This document shows positions 27,094-35,754 of a stretch of DNA of 64,000 nt, in pieces. A program made the translations under genes and the position numbers. Source of the DNA: Pricia antarctica (GTDB lineage Bacteria; Bacteroidota; Bacteroidia; Flavobacteriales; Flavobacteriaceae); the NCBI RefSeq assembly GCF_900101815.1, contig NZ_FNAO01000002.1, positions 496,001 through 560,000 of the forward strand, written 5' to 3'. The notes under the pieces are model-generated. The model did not search any database and was not told the DNA's origin. It saw only the letters and a list, made by a program, of their open reading frames with translations. Within the stretch, counting starts at the first letter, position 1. Each line of letters opens with the position of its first letter.

Positions 27094-29451
27094 TTGCAAC
27101 CTATTTCAAAAAGAAAACGACGATTCCCATTGAATACTACATCCACATATAGATATATTTTTTTCTTACTATCCTTTTTAGTCACCTCCTCGTGCAGTAT
27201 AAAAAAATATATTCCCGAAGGCGAAACCCTTTACACAGGGGCTGAAATAGAGACTACTTTAGAAGAGAATGCCAAGGATATCAAAATCGATGCATTGAAC
27301 GCGGAGCTGAATACCCTTCTACGGCCCGAGCCCAATTCCAAAATTATAGGCATGCGGTTGGGGCTTTACTATCACTACAAGGCACAACGCGAAAAACCGG
27401 GCTTTATCAACAAATGGCTCAACAAGAAAATAGGGGAGGAGCCGGTCTATTTTTCGGAAGTCGATCCCCAGCGGGTCGAAGAACTGATCTTGAACCGTAT
27501 GGACAATCGAGGATTTTTCTACGGCAAGGCCAATTCGGAAATCGACAGCACGAGAAAGTTTGCCGGTGTAAAATATACGGTCGATGTGCCCCAACCCTAT
27601 ACCCTCGAAAAATTCGAGTTGGAAAAAGATTCGCTGCCCATCTACGATGAGATACAGGATTTGCTATCGGAGACCAGAATTAAACCGGGCGACCGATTCG
27701 ATTTGCAATTGATGAAATTCGAACGCGAACGTATCGATGTCGCGATGAAGCAACGGGGGTATTATAATTTCAATCCCGATTTTCTCATTTTCGAGGCCGA
27801 TACCAACCGCTATGACAACAAAAAGTTCGACCTTTTTCTACGATTGAAAGAGGGTACGCCGAGCCGCTCGGTGATTCCGTATACTATCGATTCCATTACA
27901 GTGCATCCCAATTATAGTATTGGTAGCGACACCTTGACGCGGGTTTCCGATACCGTTAACGGCATCAACTTCGTACAGCGGGAAGAATTTTTCAAGCCCA
28001 AAAAACTCGAACCTTACATCCTCTTCGAAAAAGGGCAGAACTACAATTCGCAGACCGCCCGTTTGACCAGTAACCGTTTGTCGTCAATCGGCAGCTATAA
28101 ATTTGTGAATACCCGCTTTAGCGAAAAGGATACCGTGGCGAACGAAAACGGTAATGGCCTACTCGATGCCGATATCTTTCTATCCCCATTGAACAAACGA
28201 TCCCTGCGCGCCGAGCTGCAGGCGGTAAGTAAATCGAACGGATTTGCGGGGCCCGGTGTTGCGTTGACCTATAACAACCGCAATTTTTTTCGTGGCGGGG
28301 AGACCTTTAGCCTTAGTGGCAATTTTTCGTACGAGACCCAAATTTCGGCCGGAAGCAATTCCGGTCTGAGCAGTATCGCAGGCGGATTGAGGGCCGATTT
28401 GGTGATTCCCAGGCTGGTGCCCTTTTCCCCTAGCCGTTTTAAGTATTCCGTACCCAAGACCAAGATCAGTTTGGGCGGCGATATTTTGAAACGCAGTAAA
28501 TTGTATACTCTTACCTCGGTGAATTCAACCTTTGGATACACATGGAACGCCAATAAATACGTTTACCACGAATTGAATCCCATTAATTTGACCTATGTAA
28601 ACCTGGCGAATACTACCGCGGAATTCGATAGTATTTTGGCTAAAAATCCCTTTCTACGGCAAAGTTTCCAACAGCAGTTTATAGCTAGTCTTAACTACGG
28701 CTTTACCTATAACGAACTGGCCGATGAGGAGAAGTCGAATCCCTTCTTTTTTTCCACAAATCTCGACATTGCGGGTAATCTATTGAGCTTGGTGAGCGGC
28801 AACAAGAACACCGTTTTCGGATTGGAATACGCCCAATACGCCAAATTGGATGTCGATTTGCGCTACTATTTCAAATGGGGCAAGGAACAGGCCTTTATCA
28901 CCCGGGTCTACGCCGGATGGGGCATTCCGTACGGCAACTCGTCGACCCTGCCCTTTGTGAAGCAATTTTTTTCAGGCGGACCTTACAGTGTTCGGGCATT
29001 TAAGATCCGATCTTTGGGGCCGGGCACTTTTTCTTCCGAAGGCGATGGAACCACCTCGTTCTTCGACCAATCGGGCAACCTGAAGTTGGAAGCGAACCTA
29101 GAATATCGCTTTCCGATTATTTCCTACCTGAAAGGAGCATTCTTCGCCGATGCCGGCAATGTGTGGCTGACCAATAAACTCGATATCTCTGATGACGAGC
29201 CGCAGGCCACGCAGGATTTCAACCAAGAACTATCCACCAAGGGACAGTTCGGGAAAGATTGGACGAAGCAATTGGGAATCGGGGTAGGCTTCGGACTGCG
29301 CGTTGACATTCAAAGTTTTGTCATCCGTTTGGATCTCGCCTCCCCGATTCAGATACCTTATCTGCCCGAGGGCGAAAGGATACGCACTCCATTTTTTGAT
29401 GGGGGCAGCAATAATTTGGTGTTCAATTTTGCGATTGGGTATCCGTTTTGA
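27094..29451 (+). CDS. tamL: TamL-type lipidated Omp85 outer membrane protein (BamA/TamA family)
   Basis: 785 residues. The N-terminus has a lipoprotein signal (FFLLSFLVTSSC, C34 counted from TTG 27094), then POTRA-like modules, and a C-terminal 16-strand barrel with surface-antigen features (PFVKQFFSGGPYSVRAF) and a final aromatic residue (IGYPF). A lipidated TamA-like partner of TamB is characteristic of Bacteroidota, and this gene directly follows tamB. No ATG is available near the signal; TTG 27094 or TTG 27130 must be used, and the latter gives a more usual signal length. The pair is expected to be cotranscribed and important for envelope assembly. Confidence 0.92.
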   Translation: MQPISKRKRRFPLNTTSTYRYIFFLLSFLVTSSCSIKKYIPEGETLYTGAEIETTLEENAKDIKIDALNAELNTLLRPEPNSKIIGMRLGLYYHYKAQREKPGFINKWLNKKIGEEPVYFSEVDPQRVEELILNRMDNRGFFYGKANSEIDSTRKFAGVKYTVDVPQPYTLEKFELEKDSLPIYDEIQDLLSETRIKPGDRFDLQLMKFERERIDVAMKQRGYYNFNPDFLIFEADTNRYDNKKFDLFLRLKEGTPSRSVIPYTIDSITVHPNYSIGSDTLTRVSDTVNGINFVQREEFFKPKKLEPYILFEKGQNYNSQTARLTSNRLSSIGSYKFVNTRFSEKDTVANENGNGLLDADIFLSPLNKRSLRAELQAVSKSNGFAGPGVALTYNNRNFFRGGETFSLSGNFSYETQISAGSNSGLSSIAGGLRADLVIPRLVPFSPSRFKYSVPKTKISLGGDILKRSKLYTLTSVNSTFGYTWNANKYVYHELNPINLTYVNLANTTAEFDSILAKNPFLRQSFQQQFIASLNYGFTYNELADEEKSNPFFFSTNLDIAGNLLSLVSGNKNTVFGLEYAQYAKLDVDLRYYFKWGKEQAFITRVYAGWGIPYGNSSTLPFVKQFFSGGPYSVRAFKIRSLGPGTFSSEGDGTTSFFDQSGNLKLEANLEYRFPIISYLKGAFFADAGNVWLTNKLDISDDEPQATQDFNQELSTKGQFGKDWTKQLGIGVGFGLRVDIQSFVIRLDLASPIQIPYLPEGERIRTPFFDGGSNNLVFNFAIGYPF

Positions 29452-29501
29452 CGGTGGCGACTGGCAGGGCGTGGTCTTGTAGCGACCTTATTGTAGGTCT
29501 T

Positions 29502-30578
29502 TCAACCTAACTTGCCGCGCACCACTTCCTCCATATACTCCATCTCATCCAAAGTCTTCCGCGTAAAATCAAAAAGGCTCAAACATCGGTCAAGATTTTG
29601 ATTTTCGTAGGCCACCTTGTAATAGATGTTGCCGTTGAGGTAATCGGTCAGGGCACGGATTCCATGTAGAAAGGGCATTAGAACCGCACCCCAGGGCATC
29701 GTCTCTGTCTCCTTTTTTGAGAACATCGATTTATTTACGGCTAAACCATCCACAAAAGCTTCAAAGAGCTCCTTTTCAAAAGTGATTTTGCTATGATCTT
29801 TTTCGTCTTCGGGAGCAGTATTGACTATGGTACGGACGGCATCCCCGAAATCGAACAGAAAGCGGCCGGTCATCAAAGTATCGAGATCGATTAGGCACAG
29901 GGCTTTGCCGGTCTCCCTGGAAAAAAGGATATTGTTGAGCTTGGTATCGTTATGGCAGATACGGACCGGTTGTGCCGAGGGATTTATTTTCTCCAAAACA
30001 GACAGAATTTCATGCGTAAAATCGATTGCCGATTTCGCAACTTCTTTTTTCTTGGTGGCAGCGGTGGTAAGAGCGGTTTCGAATTGCTGTTTTCTCAGTT
30101 CAAGGTCATGAAACCTGGGAATCGTATCCACGTAATTCTCGGCATCCTCATTTTCCAGAAGTAAATGGAACTTGCCGATGATGCGTCCCGCTTCAAAAGC
30201 GATTTTGGGGTCTGAGGTCGTATTGTGGGCCGTACTCTCGTCGATATAGGTCATCATCCGCCAATAGTCCGAGCTGTCGCTATGGAGTTCCAAATACTCC
30301 TTTCCGGCTTTGGTTTCGACCAAGTTGATTTTACTGTAATCGGGTGCCGTTAAATTCCTAAGGGCATGATTAATGTTATTCATCACCCCTGAGATATTCT
30401 TGAACACCTTATGGTTGACCCGCTGCAATATATAGCGGGGGGCACTGTCTTCGAACACCAAAAAGGTGTCGTTGATATAACCATCGGTCAGGGGGTTGAA
30501 CGTATATTCTTTTTCCGCAACGGAAAAATAGGCCAAAATGGCGTTCAGGTCGCGGTCGGAATAGTTTTTCATTTCCAA
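29502..30578 (-). CDS. N-acetylhexosamine 1-kinase-like aminoglycoside phosphotransferase family protein
   Basis: 358-residue kinase of the APH/choline kinase fold. CHNDTKLNNILF is the catalytic-loop Brenner motif and LIDLDTLMTGRFLFDFGD the metal-binding DFG-like region. Length and many stretches (PRYILQRVNHKVF, MTYIDESTAHNT) resemble bifidobacterial NahK, which phosphorylates GlcNAc or GalNAc at C1. The stop and start of the kinase and the upstream nucleotidyltransferase overlap by 10 nt, so both are made together. The pair would turn free N-acetylhexosamine into a sugar nucleotide, a salvage route that fits glycan degradation elsewhere in the window. AmgK-type MurNAc/GlcNAc kinase is the main alternative. 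Confidence 0.85.
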   Translation of the reverse strand: MEMKNYSDRDLNAILAYFSVAEKEYTFNPLTDGYINDTFLVFEDSAPRYILQRVNHKVFKNISGVMNNINHALRNLTAPDYSKINLVETKAGKEYLELHSDSSDYWRMMTYIDESTAHNTTSDPKIAFEAGRIIGKFHLLLENEDAENYVDTIPRFHDLELRKQQFETALTTAATKKKEVAKSAIDFTHEILSVLEKINPSAQPVRICHNDTKLNNILFSRETGKALCLIDLDTLMTGRFLFDFGDAVRTIVNTAPEDEKDHSKITFEKELFEAFVDGLAVNKSMFSKKETETMPWGAVLMPFLHGIRALTDYLNGNIYYKVAYENQNLDRCLSLFDFTRKTLDEMEYMEEVVRGKLG

Positions 30579-31453
30579 AGCGGTGAATCATACTTGCCGG
30601 CTTCCGTTTTTTCCTGAAGGATGGCCACGGCATTTTCACGATCGCTCGAATAGGTAACGCCGAACCAATCGCCTTCGGAGGGTACTACCTTCACTTCGAT
30701 TTCTCCCGCTTGCAGCATTTCTTGAATGGTCTTGGGGATGTAAAGCTCGCTTTTCATGCCCAACTCTTTATCGGCAAGGAAGGTTCGGAACTCGCTCTCT
30801 ATTTTTTCGAAAATCGAGGGTTTGCAGATCCAAAAGTTCATGCTTACGTGCTCGTCGCCGGAGTAGGAGTTTCCTGAATCGAGATCCTTGACCTTGTCGC
30901 CGTCCGGTTCCAGTTTTAGGCGTTCGTCTACCGATAGAAGGTTGTCACCCTCTACTTGGCAAACGCCACGGGATACCGAGCCATGCGTTGAAAGCGTATC
31001 CCTCAACATATAGCCCACAAGGGCAAAGGTATTGTCATTGCGGTGCGCCCGAATAAAATCGGCGGCATTTTTGTAGGCGGACTGTCCATAGAAATCGTCG
31101 GCATTGATGACGGCAAAGGGGCCATCGATGACGTTTCGTGCCGTCCACACGGCGTGTGCGGTGCCCCATGGTTTTTGGCGTTCGCCCGAAAAAGAGGTTC
31201 CGTGGGGAAGGTCGGTCAGTTTTTGCACCAAGACATCCAATTTGATGTTGGCAGGTAACCTTTTGCGGAGGTGGTCGTCGAGAAATTTTTGGTTTTCTTC
31301 TTTGGTAATGACCACGATATGGTCAAAGCCATTATTTAGGGCGTCGCTGATACCGAATTCCATTAAGAATTCCCCTCTGGGACCCAAGTCATCGAATTGC
31401 TTCAATTTTCCATATCGGCTACCGCTTCCCGCGGCCATTAGAAGTAAGGTCAT
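30569..31453 (-). CDS. sugar-phosphate nucleotidyltransferase
   Basis: 294-residue NTP_transferase. The N-terminus has LLMAAGSGSRYGKLKQ, the nucleotide-binding loop with its catalytic Arg and Lys, and INADDFYG is the metal-binding Asp motif. It transfers a nucleotidyl group to a sugar 1-phosphate. It overlaps the kinase gene by 10 nt (kinase start inside the last codons), which strongly links the two. The substrate is therefore probably the HexNAc 1-phosphate made by the kinase. The nucleotide (UTP or other) is not readable. Confidence 0.88.
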   Translation of the reverse strand: MTLLLMAAGSGSRYGKLKQFDDLGPRGEFLMEFGISDALNNGFDHIVVITKEENQKFLDDHLRKRLPANIKLDVLVQKLTDLPHGTSFSGERQKPWGTAHAVWTARNVIDGPFAVINADDFYGQSAYKNAADFIRAHRNDNTFALVGYMLRDTLSTHGSVSRGVCQVEGDNLLSVDERLKLEPDGDKVKDLDSGNSYSGDEHVSMNFWICKPSIFEKIESEFRTFLADKELGMKSELYIPKTIQEMLQAGEIEVKVVPSEGDWFGVTYSSDRENAVAILQEKTEAGKYDSPLWK

Positions 31454-31601
31454 GTATTCCTATTTTTTTGGATGAGGCAAAAATAAGGTTTTGCGGGTAA
31501 AATTCTTCCCCCCGAGCGATTATTTGGTATTATCCCTATAAATTGGACGAACTACTGGAATTGATTTTATATTTTAGTTGTAAGTTATATCCGTTACCAA
31601 A

Positions 31602-32762
31602 ATGCAAAAATCAATACAGCTACTGTTACTTCTGATTTCCCTTACCACCTTTGCCCAACAAGGTAGCAATATGCTATGTGTAGGCCGGTACTGGACCCCC
31701 GATGAAGCCAATTTGCAAATGAAAGCGTTTGCCGCACAATGGAACGATAGGGCTTCTTGGGAAACGAGGACGGAAAAAATACGGGCTGTAATGCGGGAGG
31801 GGATGCAATGGGATAAGATGCCCGATATCGCAGGAAACTTTAATCCCATCGTTCATAGCACCCGAGAAATGGACGGCTATATCGTTGAAAACATAGCCAT
31901 CGAAAGTTTCCCCGGTTTCTACATTACCGGAAATTTATACCGGCCGACCGAGTCCAAGGGAAAACAGGCGGCCATCTTGAGTCCACATGGGCATCTGCAA
32001 GACAAACGTCTGCTCGAAGACGTACAGACCCGCTGTGCCGTTTTCGCAAGAATGGGTGCCGTGGTGTTCGCCTATGATATGGTAGGTAGGGGAGAAAGTC
32101 TACAGGTAACCCATACGATTCCTATTGCCATGTTTCTTCAGACCTACAACAGCAAAAGGGTGCTGGACTATCTGCTCTCACGCCCTGACGTCGATTCCGA
32201 AAGGGTCGGAATGACTGGAGGCTCCGGCGGGGCCACCCAGACCTTTATGTTGACCGCGCTCGACGATAGAATTACGGCATCCGCTCCGGCCGTACAGGTG
32301 TCCGCCCACTTTTTCGGCGGCTGTGTCTGTGAAAGCGGCATGCCCGTGCACAAATCCACCAATTTTCAGACCAACAATGTGGAAATTGCCGCCCTGGCCG
32401 CTCCGAGGCCTATGATATTGGTTTCCGATGGCGGTGACTGGACGCGAAACACGCCTAGAATCGAGTATCCATACATTCAAAGTGTGTATGCGCTTTACGA
32501 CGCAGAGCACAAGGTCGAAAATGTGCACCTTCCGGCCGAGCGGCACGATTACCGGTATTCGAAGAGGGCGCCGGTCTATAATTTTTTTGCAGAATATCTA
32601 CAGCTGAACGGCGGAGCCATACCTTATGAAGATGGCTATAAAGAGGATTTTGTTACGATATTACCGAAAAACGAACTTAAAGTTTTTAACGACGAACACC
32701 CGTTACCGGCCAATGCGTTACAGGGCGATGATGCCGTTATGGCCTATTTGAAGTTGGATTAA
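31602..32762 (+). CDS. secreted alpha/beta hydrolase (acetyl-xylan-esterase/dienelactone-hydrolase type)
   Basis: 386 residues with a Sec signal (MQKSIQLLLLLISLTTFAQQ). The alpha/beta hydrolase core has a nucleophile elbow GMTGGSGGATQTF (G-x-S-G-G), an oxyanion region near ILSPHGHLQDKR, an Asp in ILVSDGGDWTRN and a His in LPAERHDYRYSK. It probably removes an ester group (acetyl or similar) from a carbohydrate, but the substrate is not known. It is divergent from the nucleotidyltransferase gene; the 148-bp gap contains no obvious consensus promoter. Family members in Bacteroidota usually sit in polysaccharide loci, which is not the case here. Confidence 0.83.
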   Translation: MQKSIQLLLLLISLTTFAQQGSNMLCVGRYWTPDEANLQMKAFAAQWNDRASWETRTEKIRAVMREGMQWDKMPDIAGNFNPIVHSTREMDGYIVENIAIESFPGFYITGNLYRPTESKGKQAAILSPHGHLQDKRLLEDVQTRCAVFARMGAVVFAYDMVGRGESLQVTHTIPIAMFLQTYNSKRVLDYLLSRPDVDSERVGMTGGSGGATQTFMLTALDDRITASAPAVQVSAHFFGGCVCESGMPVHKSTNFQTNNVEIAALAAPRPMILVSDGGDWTRNTPRIEYPYIQSVYALYDAEHKVENVHLPAERHDYRYSKRAPVYNFFAEYLQLNGGAIPYEDGYKEDFVTILPKNELKVFNDEHPLPANALQGDDAVMAYLKLD

Positions 32763-32773
32763 AAAATGGTATC

Positions 32774-33100
32774 ATGGCGTACAGCGAAAGATTGGCCGAA
32801 AGAATTAGAAAAGCGTTAACCCATTTACCGATCAAGGAGAAAAAAATGTTTGGAAGCCTCGCCTTTATGGTTAACGGAAAAATGTGCCTGACCGCTGGTC
32901 CGGAAAGAATGATGTGCCGTATAGACCCAGATCTGCATGAACGGGAGGTCAAGAGGCACGGCTGCAATACCGTAATAATGGGAGGCCGGGAATACAAGGG
33001 TTACATACACATACAGGAAGAGAATTTAAAGTCCGAAAAGGATTTTGACCATTGGGTTCGCCTTGCGTTGGAGTTTAATGAAAAATTGACATCCAGCTGA
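32774..33100 (+). CDS. TfoX N-terminal domain family protein
   Basis: 108-residue TfoX_N protein with the signature KKMFGSLAFMVNGKMCLTA and a conserved VIMGGREYKGYIHI segment. The C-terminal half of full-length TfoX/Sxy is absent, as in many short homologues. These small proteins are often found among stress or metabolic genes, and no competence role should be assumed. It begins 11 nt after the esterase stop codon and is probably cotranscribed with it. Confidence 0.85.
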   Translation: MAYSERLAERIRKALTHLPIKEKKMFGSLAFMVNGKMCLTAGPERMMCRIDPDLHEREVKRHGCNTVIMGGREYKGYIHIQEENLKSEKDFDHWVRLALEFNEKLTSS

Positions 33101-33104
33101 TTGG

Positions 33105-34088
33105 CTAAGCTATCGCCGCGACTTTTCCGTACTTGTTTAAATAATCCATGGGCGTCATGTCCGTAATCTTTCGGAACACGTCCCTGAAGGCTTTGGGGTC
33201 GGCATAACCCACTTCGTACATGACTTCGTTGACTGTCTTTCGACCTTTTTCGAGTTCTTTTTTTGCTGCTTCCACCTTTACCCTTTGGTGGTACTCGCCT
33301 ATGGTATTGGCGGTCGCTTTTTTAAAGCGTCGCTCGAAAGTGCGTCGACTTACCGCCATTTCTTTGCAAAGTTCGTCTACCGTTATTCTATCGTTAAAAT
33401 GCTGCTCAATATGCTCCTGCGCTTTTAAGACTGCTTTGTCCTTATGTGATTTTTGTCCGGAAAAAATCATGAAAGGCGACTGGCTGCTCCTGTCGATATC
33501 GATCATAAAGCCTTTGGCCGCAATTACTGCTGTATCCCTTCCTGCATATTTTTCAATGAGGTATAGGATGAGGTTGGTAAAGGAATAGGCACCGCCACTG
33601 GTGTAGATACCATCTGCTTCGGTCAGTATTTTATCGTCCTTCAGATCCGCTTTCGGATATTTTTTTCGGAATTCGTTCGCGAATTGCCAATGGGTGGAAC
33701 AACATTTGCCGTCTAGAAGTCCCGTTTCCGCAAGAAAAAAGGAGGCTACACACAGGCTTACAATTTCCGCCCCTTCCTTATATTGGTCCACGATCCAAGG
33801 AAGAAATTCCGAATTGTTTTTGAGGTTTTCTTCAAAATTCCCATGGATGGCGGGTATGATGATAAGGTCGGTTTTATTTAGATTTGAAATAAGCTGATCA
33901 GGGTTTACAGTAAAAAATCCGTGGGACTGTTCAGTCTGTTTTTCGAGTCCCACCAAGTGGATATCGAACAGTGCTTCCTTTCCGGTCTGTTCGAAAAATT
34001 CATTGACCCATGAAAACATTTGGTGGGTGCCACCAATATTCACAACACTGGTATGGCCTTTGGGCACGAGAATGGATACATGTTTCAT
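33105..34088 (-). CDS. GlxA-type transcriptional regulator (DJ-1/PfpI domain plus AraC HTH)
   Basis: 327-residue regulator. Residues about 1-190 form a DJ-1/PfpI-like domain with SLCVASFFLAETGLLDGKCC, carrying the nucleophile-elbow Cys. Residues about 225-320 are an AraC-type double HTH (RITVDELCKEMAVSRRTFER, then GYADPKAFRDVFRKITDMTP). Such regulators usually respond to small metabolites and activate an adjacent gene. It is convergent with the TfoX gene (5 nt between stops) and divergent from the small stress-protein group that starts near 34360, which makes that group its likely target. The ligand is unknown. Confidence 0.92.
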   Translation of the reverse strand: MKHVSILVPKGHTSVVNIGGTHQMFSWVNEFFEQTGKEALFDIHLVGLEKQTEQSHGFFTVNPDQLISNLNKTDLIIIPAIHGNFEENLKNNSEFLPWIVDQYKEGAEIVSLCVASFFLAETGLLDGKCCSTHWQFANEFRKKYPKADLKDDKILTEADGIYTSGGAYSFTNLILYLIEKYAGRDTAVIAAKGFMIDIDRSSQSPFMIFSGQKSHKDKAVLKAQEHIEQHFNDRITVDELCKEMAVSRRTFERRFKKATANTIGEYHQRVKVEAAKKELEKGRKTVNEVMYEVGYADPKAFRDVFRKITDMTPMDYLNKYGKVAAIA

Positions 34089-34193
34089 GCGAATTATTTT
34101 TTTGTCATTCCCGCACAGGGGTATCTTTTTAATTTAGCTAATATAATCAAAGCATCTGTCGCAATCAACCCGTGACATTGACGGAAACACCCC

Positions 34194-34224
34194 TTTGCAA
34201 TACCAAATAACCGGTTTATCTTTG
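34194..34224 (+). promoter_or_regulatory. consensus Bacteroidota promoter
   Basis: TTTG at 34194-34197 and TATCTTTG at 34217-34224 are separated by 19 bp, matching the TTTG-N19-23-TAnnTTTG consensus in both boxes. Transcription would start near 34231 and run through the remnant at 34237-34350 into the VOC gene at 34360. Confidence 0.7.
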
Positions 34225-34236
34225 AGAAGGCCTTAA

Positions 34237-34350
34237 AAACGTGCCATTCTCGAATTCGATAAAAAAGGAACAACGTACCATGAAAAGTGGGAACTCAAGA
34301 AAAACGGCAAATGGCATCCGTTGTGTGAACGAAAAGCTGCGAAAATTTAA
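34237..34350 (+). pseudogene. remnant of an unidentified gene (37 codons, no start)
   Basis: The frame encodes RAILEFDKKGTTYHEK followed by WELKKNGKWHPLCERK and a TAA, which reads like the last beta-strands of a small soluble protein, but no start codon precedes it. It lies directly behind the promoter at 34194 and before the VOC gene. Alternatively, ATG 34280 in another frame starts a 27-codon basic ORF whose TGA overlaps the VOC ATG by ATGA, so a leader peptide is also possible. Confidence 0.4.
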
Positions 34351-34359
34351 ATCCATATT

Positions 34360-34773
34360 ATGAAAACAGTTTGGTTAAACCTTCCCGTAAAAAACCTCAA
34401 AAAATCAAAGACCTTTTTTAAGGCCATCGGTTTCCGTGAAAACCCCATGCACGAAAAAGCAGAACATTTGGCCGGTTTCCTTATCGGGGAAAACAACTTT
34501 GTGATGATGCTCTTTCCCGAAGAAAGTTTTAGATCCTTTTCTGCAAACGAAATTGCCAACACCGCAAAGGGCACGGAAGTCCTAATAAATATTGATGCGC
34601 AAAGCAAAGCGGAAGTCGATGAAATGGCGGAAACCGTTCGAAAGGCAGGTGGCAAGGTATTTGCTGAACCCGGGGAAAGCCAAGGCTGGATGTACGCCTT
34701 CGGTTTCGAAGATCTTGACGGGCATCGTTGGAGCATGCTTTATATGGATATGGACAAGATGCCAAAAGCGTAA
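34360..34773 (+). CDS. VOC (glyoxalase/bleomycin resistance) superfamily protein
   Basis: 137-residue VOC protein made of two beta-alpha-beta3 modules (NLPVKNLKKSKTFFKAIGF at the N-terminus, FGFEDLDGHRWSMLYMDM at the C-terminus). Glyoxalase-like metal ligands are partly recognisable (E/H in the terminal module). VOC proteins act as dioxygenases, isomerases, glutathione transferases or binding proteins; the role is not readable. It is the first of three VOC-type genes within 1.4 kb. Of these, the third is broken. Confidence 0.88.
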   Translation: MKTVWLNLPVKNLKKSKTFFKAIGFRENPMHEKAEHLAGFLIGENNFVMMLFPEESFRSFSANEIANTAKGTEVLINIDAQSKAEVDEMAETVRKAGGKVFAEPGESQGWMYAFGFEDLDGHRWSMLYMDMDKMPKA

Positions 34774-34854
34774 AGGACCTGCAAGGTGTTCCCCTCCACA
34801 GGTGGGCTCGTTGTAGGTCTGGCCGAGGGAAGACGGGACGAGCATTAAAATTCA

Positions 34855-34881
34855 ACAGATTCCCGCCTTTGTGGGAATGAC
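34855..34881. repeat. REP-like hairpin (ATTCCC-GCCTTTGT-GGGAAT)
   Basis: A short inverted repeat (ATTCCC at 34859-34864 against GGGAAT at 34873-34878), followed by GACTTTT, resembles the common GTCATTCCCGC intergenic repeat family. It lies 19 nt before the next VOC gene. TCATTCCCGC also occurs on the plus strand around 34108, upstream of the GlxA gene. Confidence 0.5.
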
Positions 34882-34899
34882 TTTTAAATAAGAATAATC

Positions 34900-35283
34900 A
34901 TGAGAAATTCAAATGCATCAGTTTGGTTCGAAATCTATGTAGACGATATCGAGAGGGCCTCAAAATTTTATGAAACCGTTTTTGACGTGAAATTGGAAGA
35001 ATTGCCCAATCCCGGTGATGACCCCACACAAATGAGAAGCTTCCCGGGCGACATGGAGAAATATGGGGCCAACGGCGCCCTGGTTAAAATGGAAGGCAAA
35101 AAAGCAGGCGGTAACGGCACGCTTATTTACTTTGGTACCGAAGATTGTACTACGGAAGAAAATCGAGTGGAAAAAGCCGGGGGTAAAATCTTTAAGCCAA
35201 AAATGTCCATCGGGGAGTTCGGGTTTATCTCCCTGTTTTATGATACCGAGGGCAATATGATCGGCGTACAGTCGATGAAATAA
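34900..35283 (+). CDS. VOC superfamily protein
   Basis: 127-residue VOC protein. The start (SVWFEIYVDDIERASKFYE) and the end (GFISLFYDTEGNMIGVQS) fit the two-module glyoxalase fold, and the tail F-x-D-T-E-G-N is the usual last strand. It differs from the preceding VOC protein in sequence, so it is not a recent tandem copy. It is in line with the stress-protein run and is probably cotranscribed. No substrate can be assigned. Confidence 0.9.
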   Translation: MRNSNASVWFEIYVDDIERASKFYETVFDVKLEELPNPGDDPTQMRSFPGDMEKYGANGALVKMEGKKAGGNGTLIYFGTEDCTTEENRVEKAGGKIFKPKMSIGEFGFISLFYDTEGNMIGVQSMK

Positions 35284-35322
35284 TTTTTTATATTGTTGAA
35301 CATATTGGTAAAAAATCATACG

Positions 35323-35713
35323 ATGACAAAAATTGACCCAATAAATAGCCGTAAAGGATGTAGAAGCCAGTTCTAACTGGTATCAATAAGTATTTGGTTG
35401 CAGAAGTATGCACGGGGGAAAAGAATTCGATATCCTAGTCTCGAAGTATGATGAAGTTTTGATCTGTCTTCACAAATGGGGAGCACACGAGCATCCTACA
35501 ATGAAAGATTCCGGTATTACTGCCGGTAATGGTCTGATTCTTTACTTTAGAACCGAAAATATGGGCAATATTAGACAAAATGTAGAAAAAATTAGCTGCT
35601 CCATCGAAGAAGACATCCACAATAATCCAAACTCCACGAAAAAGGAATTTTCACTTAGAGATCCGGACGGGTATTATTTGACCATAACTGAATTTCATAA
35701 GTATAAGGGGTAA
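35323..35713 (+). pseudogene. VOC superfamily pseudogene (frameshift plus nonsense)
   Basis: ATG 35323 opens MTKIDPI, but the continuation AVKDVEASSNWYQ is one base out of frame, with an extra base near 35341-35347. In the restored frame a TAA at 35387-35389 interrupts before VFGCRSMHGGKEFDIL. After it the gene is intact through LRDPDGYYLTITEF to the stop at 35713. The full reading is a normal VOC protein of about 130 residues. Two independent lesions argue for real decay and not a reading error. The internal ATG 35408 could still yield a 101-residue fragment. Confidence 0.82.
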
Positions 35714-35754
35714 AAGGGAATCGTACTACTAGTTCATTAAAAAGGAAGTATAAC

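Noticed and set aside
32774-33100. Competence regulator role for the TfoX-like protein
   Set aside because: Only the short N-terminal domain is present and no competence genes are nearby; short TfoX_N proteins are common outside competence systems.
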